64,000 nt of DNA, taken from positions 496,001 to 560,000 of the forward strand of contig NZ_CP041151.1 in NCBI RefSeq assembly GCF_006494715.1. The letters run 5' to 3'. Source of the stretch: Shewanella sp. SNU WT4. Lineage in GTDB: Bacteria > Pseudomonadota > Gammaproteobacteria > Enterobacterales > Shewanellaceae. The position numbers were made by a program, and so were the translations under genes. The number at the start of each line of letters is the position of its first letter. The first letter of the stretch is position 1. The notes under the pieces were generated by a model, which was not told the origin of the DNA, did no database searches, and worked only from the letters and a program-made list of their open reading frames with translations. Shown one piece after another: positions 56,322 to 64,000 of the stretch.

Positions 56322-57649
56322 CTGAAGGATCCCCTCATAAATCGGCCATAGCATAGCCATATTTGAGTAACTGATTGGCGAATAATACCCACGCCGCCAG
56401 CAATTCTTTCTCCGTGATTTGATAATCAGGCCGCCTGAGTACCTCCAATCCCAAGCGAATCGTTGAGAGTACCGTTCGATGCCCAATGGTATTGGCCTGA
56501 AAATGCTTATCCCAGCCCTGTTGCTGTGCGTGTAAACCAACTAGCCACAACAGGCATTGAACCATTAACGCAATCAGTAGGATGATGTCGAATCGCTCTG
56601 GACTGTTGGTACGACTTTGGCGTAAGCCAAAGCCGTATGCCGGGCTTTTGAGGTCACGAAAGGTTTCTTCAATTTGCATACGTTTGGCGTACAGGTTTAC
56701 CAGCTGTTTTGGGCTCCGAGATCCTGGTGGTAAGTTGCTGGCTAACACCCAAGGTTCTCTCGCCGCTGTTGAGTACGTTTTTGCTGATGGATGGTGGCAA
56801 TTCGTCCTCGTTGAACGCTGATTTGTACGCCCCTTAGGTTTGCTACGATAAAGCGTGAGATGGCAATTGATAGGGTTAGATTTGGTTAAGAGCTTACACC
56901 CTAGGCTCTTCGCTCGACTGTTGGCCAAGTCATGTGTACTGCGAACTGCACGCCAATTTTCGGCACCAATATCTGCAAATTGAACGGTACCGCGAATACG
57001 GCTTAGCCAAAACCAACCATGTGCCTCAACCTCTTTGTACCAAGGCACTTTGAACCCCGCGTCAGTCACGATGAGAGGGGTAACATGCAAAGGTAAAATC
57101 TTGGCTAAGTCCGCTAAAAAACCGTTGTGGGCGGCCTTAGAGCATTGTTCTGATAGGGGATAGGATTTCTCATATAGGGTAATAGAGCGGCCATTGAAGG
57201 CTATTGAGGCTCGCAGGGCCATGATGCGTTTATGCTCTCGGATATCTGACCAATCGACGAGCACAATCGGCATAGGGTTACCAGAACAGATAAGGCTGGC
57301 ATGCCATTGGTAGACCGCTAACCGCTCTTGGTGCAGATGCGTGTTGCCGAGCAAACGATCAATGCGCTTGATGTTTTGCTTGGTTCGAGCCGTGGTTGGT
57401 AAATTTCGACCTAACTCAGTCAAGGTCAGTGTCTTACATTCAATCAGTGCCTTAGAGGCCAGCATCAAACTGTTTAATCGTTTTAGGTGAAGTTCTGGGC
57501 AGTATTGGTGTAAAGAATGTTGTAGGATATTGGCTTCGCGCATCTTGTTGTCCAAGTGTAGTTTTTGACGAAACCATTTGATCATGCAACAAGATGCGCT
57601 TCCACCCTAATTTGATGATTTATTTGTAAATTATCAGGGGATTCCTCAG
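56322..57649 (-). mobile_element. IS10-like (IS4 superfamily) insertion sequence, complete
   Basis: 1328 bp with terminal repeats CTGAAGGATCCCCT (left) and CTGAGGAATCCCCT (right, read inward), 12 of 14 identical and close to the IS10 end CTGAGAGATCCCCT. It is flanked by 9-bp direct repeats GGCTAAGTG. A GATC (Dam) site lies in the left, transposase-distal end only. One intact transposase fills it. Confidence 0.93.
56335..57543 (-). CDS. IS10-like DDE transposase
   Basis: A cut-and-paste transposase. ATG 57543 (MREANILQHSLHQYCPELHLKRLNSL) gives 402 residues, the length of the IS10R transposase. The frame continues to 57585 but that extension has no counterpart in IS10. Catalytic regions are VLVDWSDI, VTDAGFKVPW and the YREK-type YAKRMQIEETFRDLKSPAYG. 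No frameshift or stop is seen, so it may be active. IS10 is normally held down by an antisense RNA at this end; I did not verify one here. Confidence 0.93.
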   Translation of the reverse strand: MREANILQHSLHQYCPELHLKRLNSLMLASKALIECKTLTLTELGRNLPTTARTKQNIKRIDRLLGNTHLHQERLAVYQWHASLICSGNPMPIVLVDWSDIREHKRIMALRASIAFNGRSITLYEKSYPLSEQCSKAAHNGFLADLAKILPLHVTPLIVTDAGFKVPWYKEVEAHGWFWLSRIRGTVQFADIGAENWRAVRSTHDLANSRAKSLGCKLLTKSNPINCHLTLYRSKPKGRTNQRSTRTNCHHPSAKTYSTAAREPWVLASNLPPGSRSPKQLVNLYAKRMQIEETFRDLKSPAYGFGLRQSRTNSPERFDIILLIALMVQCLLWLVGLHAQQQGWDKHFQANTIGHRTVLSTIRLGLEVLRRPDYQITEKELLAAWVLFANQLLKYGYAMADL

Positions 57650-57658
57650 GGCTAAGTG
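57650..57658 (+). repeat. Right target duplication of the IS10-like element
   Basis: GGCTAAGTG, identical to the copy at 56313-56321. Confidence 0.85.
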
Positions 57659-57833
57659 GCTTGGCTGATGTTTAACGCTGATTGAATACTAAATATTGTA
57701 TCTAGTTCATCTCAGATTACCGTCGCTAATACTTCCCCGCACCCTCAGTAAAGTTGTTAAAAATTTATGTAATCAGACAATGCTGCAGCTTTTGGCTATT
57801 AGCAGCATGAGTCATAGACTGAAGCTCTGGGCA

Positions 57834-57867
57834 TAAAAAATGCCAATCAGTTTCAGTGATTGGCATT
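57834..57867 (-). terminator. Terminator of the MATE transporter gene
   Basis: On the minus strand AATGCCAATCA pairs with TGATTGGCATT, followed by Ts, about 40 bp past the stop. The rest of 57659-57833 shows nothing I can support. Confidence 0.8.
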
Positions 57868-57905
57868 AATGCTATTGATTAAATTGATGTCGATTTAATA
57901 CCAGC

Positions 57906-59243
57906 TCAGTCGTGGCGACTTAGCTTTAATTGGTAATGCAGTCCTAAAGTGAGGCTTCTGGTAAGCATAAAGGCTGACATCGCGGCCCATAGGGCATGGT
58001 TGCCTGACGATTCTAAACACCACCACACAGGGAAGAATACGGCGAAGGTACAAAATATCATGCTGTTACGCATGGTTGCCCCCTGCGCTGTGCCTATATA
58101 GACGCCATCAAACAGGTATGATCCAAAAGCTAAGATAGGCATCAAGACTAACCACGGCAGGTAATGAATGGCACTGGCTTGCACACTCGTTATGCTAGTG
58201 AGCGAGCTAATCAATGGCGCGCCTAGTAGATAAAAACTTAAACTAAAACATATGGCTATAATCGCTGACCAATAAAAGGCGAGGGCAACGCTATATTTGA
58301 GCCCGGCTTTATCTCCGCGCCCAAAGTGGCGCCCACCTTCAGCTTCGGCGTAGTAGGCAATACCATCTAAGGCGTAAGAAATAAGTAAGAGTAAGTTCAG
58401 TAAAATAGCATTGGCTGCCAACACAGTATCACCCAAGCTCGCGGCTTTAAAGGTCATAAAGGCGAACACAGCTTGCAGGCATAGACTGCGAATAAAGATA
58501 TTGGCATTGAGGCTCAGCAGTTGCTGATAGCCATTAAGTTGCAAGCGACAGAGTTGCTCTTTAAGGGCAAAACCCGATTGCAACTTCAGTTGGCGGATGA
58601 CCATAGTGGCAGCGACTGTGGTTCCTGCTATTTCAGCGATGACTGAGGCGATGGCCGCACCCTTAACTCCCATGTCAAATCCCAAAACCAATACCAAATC
58701 GAGTATAATGTTGGCGCTATTAGCGACTATGAGTTGCCACATAGCGGCTTTAGGTTGTTGTCTGCCCAGTAGATATCCCAATAACACTAAATTTAATAGG
58801 GCAAAAGGCGCCGCCCAAATTCGGATATAAAAGTACTGTTGGCAATAGATAATCACCTGCTCACTAGCGGCAGAAAAACCTAAAGCAAGTTCAAGAATAG
58901 GCTGTTGCAAAGCAATAATGAGTAAGCCAAAAATCAGTGCTAGGCTCACGGCTTGTAATAGCAGGCTGAATTGTTGTTGATTATCTTGTCGACCATACGC
59001 TTGCGCGACTAGGCCGGTGGTGGCCATGCGCAAGAATCCGAGTAACCAGAAAATTAGCGTAATTATGGTCGATGCTAATGCAACGCCCCCTAAATAATAG
59101 GCATTACTCAAATGACCTATAACCGCAGTATCCACTAGGCCCAATAAGGGCACAGTGATATTCGATAAAATCATTGGCAAGGCTAAGGCCAACAAGTGTC
59201 GATTGGCTTGAGCGTTAAGCAGAATTGCTGGACTTGTCATCAT
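57906..59243 (-). CDS. dinF: DinF-like MATE family efflux transporter
   Basis: A multidrug/toxin exporter driven by an ion gradient. The 445 residues have about twelve hydrophobic segments. The N-terminus LALPMILSNITVPLLGLVDTAVIGHLSNAYYLGGVALAS and FLRMATTGLVAQAYG closely follow E. coli DinF. It is not next to lexA as in E. coli, and no LexA box was noticed upstream, so SOS control should not be assumed. Its start is 17 bp from the divergent deacetylase start. Confidence 0.85.
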   Translation of the reverse strand: MMTSPAILLNAQANRHLLALALPMILSNITVPLLGLVDTAVIGHLSNAYYLGGVALASTIITLIFWLLGFLRMATTGLVAQAYGRQDNQQQFSLLLQAVSLALIFGLLIIALQQPILELALGFSAASEQVIIYCQQYFYIRIWAAPFALLNLVLLGYLLGRQQPKAAMWQLIVANSANIILDLVLVLGFDMGVKGAAIASVIAEIAGTTVAATMVIRQLKLQSGFALKEQLCRLQLNGYQQLLSLNANIFIRSLCLQAVFAFMTFKAASLGDTVLAANAILLNLLLLISYALDGIAYYAEAEGGRHFGRGDKAGLKYSVALAFYWSAIIAICFSLSFYLLGAPLISSLTSITSVQASAIHYLPWLVLMPILAFGSYLFDGVYIGTAQGATMRNSMIFCTFAVFFPVWWCLESSGNHALWAAMSAFMLTRSLTLGLHYQLKLSRHD

Positions 59244-59260
59244 AGAGGCGAAAATCTTAT

Positions 59261-60352
59261 ATGTTAAATAAATGGCTGAGTGCGATACTCGCTACTTTTT
59301 GCTTATGCTTAAGCACCCTAGCATGGGCGCAATTACCGAACACGCCAGTGGCGCAGCGCGGCGCTGTCATTCTACAGTATCATCATGTATCAGACACAGG
59401 GCCGCGCAGCACGAGTGTTAGCCTCGCGCAATTTCGTGAGCAGATGCAGTATCTTAAAGACAATGATTTTACCGTTATTCCTCTGAGCCGTTTAATCGAA
59501 GCCATTAAGCAGCGTCAACCATTAGCCGATAAAAGCGTGGTAATTACCTTTGATGACGGTTATCAAGACATTGCCGCTAATGCGCATCCCTTATTAAAAG
59601 AGTTTGGCTTTCCCTACACTATGTTTGTTGCCATAGCGCCAATTGAGCAAGGTTATGGGGAGATGATGAGCTGGGCAACCTTAACTAAGATTTCCCAAGA
59701 AGGCGCCACTATCGCAAATCATAGCTATGCCCATGAACACTTAGTGCGTATGGACGCTGGTGAAACTGAGGCGCAATGGTTGGGGCGCGTTACCGCTAAT
59801 ATTGAACGTACTGAGGCGATGATTTTAAAACACACAGGTCAGTCTCATAAAACCTTAGCCTATCCTTATGGTGAATATAATGCGCAGCTGCAGCAATGGT
59901 TAGCTGAACAAGGATATGTAGCCTTAGGTCAACAGTCTGGCGCTGCTGGCTGGTATTCATCACTCACGGCGTTACCTCGTTTTCCGGTGGCTGGCCCTTA
60001 TGCCGATATGTCATCGCTTAAGGTCAAATTGCACAGTTTGAACATGCCTATCGTCAGCCAAAACATTCACGATCCTATGCTTGCAAATGGCAAGTGGCAG
60101 CCCAAGCTTGAGTTAACGTTGGATATGACAGATATCAATCGCAAACAAGTGATGTGTTTTGTGCAAGGGCAGGGCGCGACTGAGCCTGTGTGGTTGAATG
60201 CTGAAACTTTTAGTATTCAGGCTGAGCTAGCTTTAGGCGCTGGGCGTTCACGTTACAATTGCACTGCGCCCAGCAAATCCACTGGGCGCTATTATTGGTT
60301 CTCACAAGCTTGGGTGAGACCTAAGGATGATGGCAGCTGGCCCAAGTTTTAA
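59261..60352 (+). CDS. Secreted polysaccharide deacetylase (NodB domain)
   Basis: A metal-dependent de-N-acetylase or related esterase acting outside the cytoplasm. The 363 residues have a signal peptide (about 1-23, cut after AWA) and a NodB domain with TFDDGY (Asp98, Asp99) and NHSYAHEH (His154, His158), the metal-binding set. A C-terminal region of about 110 residues with MCFVQGQGATEPVWL is beta-rich and unassigned. Substrate (peptidoglycan, exopolysaccharide or other) cannot be told from sequence. Confidence 0.88.
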   Translation: MLNKWLSAILATFCLCLSTLAWAQLPNTPVAQRGAVILQYHHVSDTGPRSTSVSLAQFREQMQYLKDNDFTVIPLSRLIEAIKQRQPLADKSVVITFDDGYQDIAANAHPLLKEFGFPYTMFVAIAPIEQGYGEMMSWATLTKISQEGATIANHSYAHEHLVRMDAGETEAQWLGRVTANIERTEAMILKHTGQSHKTLAYPYGEYNAQLQQWLAEQGYVALGQQSGAAGWYSSLTALPRFPVAGPYADMSSLKVKLHSLNMPIVSQNIHDPMLANGKWQPKLELTLDMTDINRKQVMCFVQGQGATEPVWLNAETFSIQAELALGAGRSRYNCTAPSKSTGRYYWFSQAWVRPKDDGSWPKF

Positions 60353-60374
60353 GCCGGTGTAAGCAGCTTAGGTT

Positions 60375-61394
60375 TTAGACTCTAAGTAAGCTTAATAGCC
60401 GATTGGCGATTAAATGTAGGGGTTGCTGTTCATGGTGCGCGTCAATCGCCACCGCAGCCCCTGGCATGCCCCACACCACAGATGTGGCTTCATCCTGGCA
60501 AATGTTATGCGATCCTTGCTCCTTCATGGCGAGTAATCCCTGCGCACCATCCTTGCCCATTCCAGTTAGCATCACGCCTATACTCTGCTGACCTGCGCAT
60601 TCCGCCACGCTATTAAACAAGACTTCGACCGAAGGTTTATGGCGATTGACGGGATCGGTATCAAGTAGCTCAGTGTAAAAATGAGTACCTCTTCTAATAA
60701 TAGTTAAATGCTTATCTCCCGGCGCCACATACACAAATCCTGGTTTAAGTAATTCGCCGCCCACGGCCTCATGAACACTCATGGCGCATTTAGTATCTAA
60801 GCGCCGCGCAAACGAGGCGCTAAACGCCGCGGGAATATGCTGGGCTATGACCACAGGTGGAAAGTTAGCTGGTAGCGTACTAATCAATTCTGCAATAGCT
60901 TCGGTGCCACCGGTTGAAGCGCCAATAGCCACTAAGCGGTTTTTAAGTTTGGCATTATGGGTACTGATTATCGGTGTAACAGGCATCTTGGGGCGAATGC
61001 GGCAACAAGCGGCTTGTCTTACTTTTTCTAATAATTCAGCTTGATAGGTCGGTAAGCTGTTTTGTAAATCGTTTTTTGGCTTAGCGATAAAGTCGATGGC
61101 GCCAATGCTTAAGGCCTCAAGGGTAATAGCTGCGCCTTTCTCGGTTAAAGTCGATATCATAATGACCGGCATGGGGCGTAAGCGCATTAAGTTACGTAAA
61201 AATGCGATCCCGTCCATCTTGGGCATTTCTATGTCTAAGGTGAGCACATCTGGCGCGAGCGTTTTAATCATGTCTCTGGCTTGCAATGGATTTTCAGCGC
61301 CGCCGACAACGCAAATATCATCAGCTTGCTCCAGCATATGGGTCAGTAATTGCCTGACTAAGGCAGAGTCGTCTATGACAAGAACTTTAATCAT
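60375..61394 (-). CDS. cheB: Chemotaxis methylesterase/deamidase CheB
   Basis: It removes receptor methyl groups when phosphorylated. The receiver domain has Asp54 in TLDIEMPKMDG; the esterase domain has Ser160 in GASTGG, His186 in AQHIPAAFSASFA, and the Asp of LTGMGKDGAQGL. ATG 61394 gives 339 residues with the normal start MIKVLVIDDSALVRQLL. It begins one base after the cheR stop, so it is coupled to cheR. Confidence 0.95.
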   Translation of the reverse strand: MIKVLVIDDSALVRQLLTHMLEQADDICVVGGAENPLQARDMIKTLAPDVLTLDIEMPKMDGIAFLRNLMRLRPMPVIMISTLTEKGAAITLEALSIGAIDFIAKPKNDLQNSLPTYQAELLEKVRQAACCRIRPKMPVTPIISTHNAKLKNRLVAIGASTGGTEAIAELISTLPANFPPVVIAQHIPAAFSASFARRLDTKCAMSVHEAVGGELLKPGFVYVAPGDKHLTIIRRGTHFYTELLDTDPVNRHKPSVEVLFNSVAECAGQQSIGVMLTGMGKDGAQGLLAMKEQGSHNICQDEATSVVWGMPGAAVAIDAHHEQQPLHLIANRLLSLLRV

Positions 61395-61395
61395 C

Positions 61396-62265
61396 TTATT
61401 TACCTTCAGTGCCAAATTGGCTCAAAGAATGGGTAGTGTGAGTTTTTGGGCGATAAATAGTGTGGCCGATTAGCACAAACTCATCGGAAATATGATGCAA
61501 GGTTTCAGAGTGGCCAATGATTAAATAACCATCATTACTCAATAATTGCCTGAATCTGGCAATGATTTTTTTGCGGGTTTCAGCGTCAAAATAGATCATC
61601 ACATTACGGCAAAAAATGACGTCAAATGAACCTTTCATTGGCCAAGATTGCAGCAAGTTTAACTGTTTAAAATGAATGTGATTTTTGATCAGCGGCTTGA
61701 TTTCAAATTGATTACCTAACAAATTGATGCAAGACTTTTGCATGTCGTTGGCAATATGCTCAAGGTTATCTTTGGGGTAAATGCCGGCTTGCGCTTTGGC
61801 GAGCACATTAGTATCGAGATCTGTGGCTAAAATCTTAATATCAAGCTGAGCTTGCGCAAGCATAGGTTGTAACGTCATGGCTATGCTGTAAGGTTCTTCA
61901 CCGGTTGAGCAGGCAGATGACCAAATACGAATGCGCTTTTTACCTTGTTTACGCCATTGATCCATCACCACATCGTTCAAAAAGTCGAAGTGATGTCTCT
62001 CGCGAAAAAAAGACGTTAAGTTGGTAGTTAACGCATTGATAAAGTTAGGTAACTCATCATTGTTGTGTTCTAACGTCTGGCAATATTCGCCAAAGTCATT
62101 ATGGCCTAATACCCGCAAGCGGCGACACAAGCGGCTATACACCATATGTTTTTTGCGTTCAGGTAACACTATCCCTGTTTGTTGGTAAGCGAGTGTTCTT
62201 ATGTACTCAAAATTTTTATCTGTCATAAGGAACTCGGGTTCATCGTCTAAATGGTTAGTACTCAT
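61396..62265 (-). CDS. cheR: Chemotaxis protein methyltransferase CheR
   Basis: It methylates receptor glutamates using SAM. The N-terminal domain (FEYIRTLAYQQTGIVLPERKKHMVYSRLCRRLR) precedes the Rossmann domain with TNLTSFFRERHHF, the SAM loop SSACSTGEEPYS and FDVIFCRNVMIYFD. ATG 62265 with AGGGA six bases upstream gives 289 residues; ATG 62271 is directly on the ribosome site. It is preceded by a receptor gene and followed by cheB. cheD is not between them. Confidence 0.94.
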   Translation of the reverse strand: MSTNHLDDEPEFLMTDKNFEYIRTLAYQQTGIVLPERKKHMVYSRLCRRLRVLGHNDFGEYCQTLEHNNDELPNFINALTTNLTSFFRERHHFDFLNDVVMDQWRKQGKKRIRIWSSACSTGEEPYSIAMTLQPMLAQAQLDIKILATDLDTNVLAKAQAGIYPKDNLEHIANDMQKSCINLLGNQFEIKPLIKNHIHFKQLNLLQSWPMKGSFDVIFCRNVMIYFDAETRKKIIARFRQLLSNDGYLIIGHSETLHHISDEFVLIGHTIYRPKTHTTHSLSQFGTEGK

Positions 62266-62391
62266 GTTCATCCCTGACAGTCTGATTGGGAGTCCAAGCT
62301 TCCCAATCGCTCCTTGTTATTCTTTATGTAATCGTGTGTCTACGACTCAATGAGCAGGGAATAGGCCAAAATGACCGATTCCCATCTAAGG

Positions 62392-64000
62392 TTAGAACTC
62401 ATTCCAGTCGTCATCGTGGTGAGTTTCAAGGCCAGAGACTTTAGCGAAACTGGCCGTCTTAGTTTTGATGTTAGGTGAGTTGTTCATCGCCCCTTTACCC
62501 ATAGTGAAGAAACCCAACTGACGGCGCATGCTACGCGCTTGCTCTGTCATGGCATCGCCTGCGGCAGATACTTGCTCAACCAAAGACGCGTTTTGCTGGG
62601 TCATATCATCCATTTGTGACACAGCCTTATTCACCTCTTGAATACCTATGGATTGCTGATCGGCGGCCACGCTAATTTGATTAATCATCATGGCAACTTT
62701 TGATACCGAATCGACTATCTCTTGCAAGGTAATACCCGATTGGTTGACTAAGGCAGTACCGTCTCTCACCTTGCCAACGCTATCGCGAATAAGCTCTTTA
62801 ATTTCTTTGGCGGCGCCCGCACTACGCTGCGCCAGATTGCGCACTTCACCGGCGACCACAGCAAAGCCGCGGCCTTGCTCACCGGCTCTAGCGGCTTCAA
62901 CCGCCGCATTGAGGGCTAACAAGTTAGTTTGGAAGGCAATTTCATCAATCACGCTAATAATGTCGACGATACGTTTGCTCGATTGATCGATAGCTTCCAT
63001 TGCGCTAATGGCTTGCGTCACGACTTCGCCGCCTTGGATCGCCTTAGTGTTGGCTTCTTTGGCGAGCTTATCGGCTTGCACTGCGTTTTCAGCGCTTTGC
63101 TGCACAGTAGTGGTCATTTCTTCCATGCTTGAGGCCGTTTCTTCAAGCGATGCTGCTTGCTCTTCGGTGCGCTGACTAAGATCAGCGTTGCCTTTGGCAA
63201 TTTCTTCGGCGCCAGCTGTCACTGTGGTCGCTGATTCTTGAATGCCAGAAAGCACTTCGGTTAGGCGCTGAATGGTGGTGTTAGCATCGGCTTTTAATTT
63301 GCCAAATTGACCTTGGTATTCCCCTTGGATTTCACGGGTTAAATCGCCTTTTGCCATGCCATCGAACACATTAACAACATCGGAAATCACTTCATCGGCA
63401 ATAGTGACCAGCTTATTTAAGCCATTTGAAAGGTTGAGATAGAAGCCTTCTTTACCCGCTGTTGTTAATCTTGGACTTAAATCACCAGCATTAGCCGCTT
63501 GAATGAGCGCATCGACTTCATGCTCAATGGCGACTTCGGCAGTGCGATCTGCCCACTCCACTACTGTGCCTAAACGGTTACCACTGGCGTCTGTAATAGG
63601 GTTAGCAATGATGCGGAAGGTGCGACCACCAACCACTAGTTGGCTGGTATAAGTGCTGTTGATCTTGTTTAAGATGTTGCGTTGATGGCTGGGATTTTTA
63701 TGGAAGACATCAATATTTTGCCCAATCAGTTTGTTGGCATTAAAGTTAGGCAAACTGGTGCGTATGTCGGTTTGCGCCTGATTAAACATATTAGATACCG
63801 CGCCATTCATATAAATAATGTTGCACTCGGCATCGGCAAGCATGGTATTGGCGCTGACGTTATCTAGTGCCTGACGTATGCGGGCGTTTTCACTGGCAAT
63901 GCGGGTTTCTTCCTGCTGCTTTTTCAGTTGATCAGTAATATCGTCCCACTCCACCACTGTGCCTATTTTAGTGCCATCAGGTTGCACTATAGGGTTGGCA
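62392..64000 (-). CDS. PAS-HAMP methyl-accepting chemotaxis protein, 5' end cut by window
   Basis: A chemoreceptor whose frame is open at the right edge. Visible from the edge: the end of one PAS domain ([19 protein letters not shown]), a full second PAS that repeats that ending ([19 protein letters not shown]), two HAMP-like segments (DLSPRLTT and DLTREIQG regions), and the MA signalling hairpin with tip [31 protein letters not shown]. No membrane segment is in the visible part. It ends DDDWNEF, a W-x-x-F pentapeptide of the CheR/CheB tether type, and cheR-cheB follow directly. Confidence 0.95.
   Translation of the reverse strand, partial: ANPIVQPDGTKIGTVVEWDDITDQLKKQQEETRIASENARIRQALDNVSANTMLADAECNIIYMNGAVSNMFNQAQTDIRTSLPNFNANKLIGQNIDVFHKNPSHQRNILNKINSTYTSQLVVGGRTFRIIANPITDASGNRLGTVVEWADRTAEVAIEHEVDALIQAANAGDLSPRLTTAGKEGFYLNLSNGLNKLVTIADEVISDVVNVFDGMAKGDLTREIQGEYQGQFGKLKADANTTIQRLTEVLSGIQESATTVTAGAEEIAKGNADLSQRTEEQAASLEETASSMEEMTTTVQQSAENAVQADKLAKEANTKAIQGGEVVTQAISAMEAIDQSSKRIVDIISVIDEIAFQTNLLALNAAVEAARAGEQGRGFAVVAGEVRNLAQRSAGAAKEIKELIRDSVGKVRDGTALVNQSGITLQEIVDSVSKVAMMINQISVAADQQSIGIQEVNKAVSQMDDMTQQNASLVEQVSAAGDAMTEQARSMRRQLGFFTMGKGAMNNSPNIKTKTASFAKVSGLETHHDDDWNEF

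Overview
The window looks like the chromosome of a Shewanella-type marine gammaproteobacterium. The 16S rRNA reads like Shewanella throughout, and the gene order (coaBC-dut-slmA, leuABCD after a recQ, the division cluster without ddl, lpxC-dciA-M23-secA, an NrfD-type thiosulfate/polysulfide reductase with its own sensor pair) fits that genus. I do not assign a species. Both ends cut genes: pyrE is open at the left edge and a chemoreceptor gene at the right edge.

Layout: 1-6.9 kb holds housekeeping genes (pyrE end, folE, slmA, dut, coaBC, radC, rpmB, rpmG) and argA under a clear tandem ARG box. 6.9-15 kb holds rarD, recQ and leuABCD, preceded by an unannotated leucine leader peptide and a complete transcription attenuator. 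15-24 kb holds fadL, the phsCBA thiosulfate/polysulfide reductase operon and a divergent sensor kinase/response regulator pair resembling ThsS/ThsR; the phsA upstream region carries two near-identical 14-bp palindromes flanking a CRP-like site. 24-26 kb has a lone glpK and a small unknown gene.

26.4-43.5 kb is an intact dcw cluster, mraZ-rsmH-ftsL-ftsI-murE-murF-mraY-murD-ftsW-murG-murC-ftsQ-ftsA-ftsZ-lpxC. It has a three-repeat MraZ operator in front and internal promoters before ftsQ and lpxC. Next come the probable helicase loader dciA (opposite strand), an M23 peptidase and secA. secA is followed directly by a complete rRNA operon (16S-Ile-Ala-23S-5S-Thr-5S).

Just past the rRNA terminator are two insertion sequences. 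One is an IS66-family element whose tnpB carries an in-frame stop. The other is an IS10-like element with intact transposase, matching ends and a 9-bp target duplication. The window ends with a DinF-like MATE exporter, a secreted polysaccharide deacetylase and a chemotaxis module (cheB, cheR, PAS-HAMP chemoreceptor ending in a W-x-x-F tether).

I found no CRISPR array, phage or defence island. No gene set is clearly a new system. The most novel material is regulatory: the leu attenuator, the phs promoter palindromes, the ARG and MraZ operators and the IS boundaries. Part of this is recognition of known families; none of the regulatory assignments has been tested by search or experiment here.
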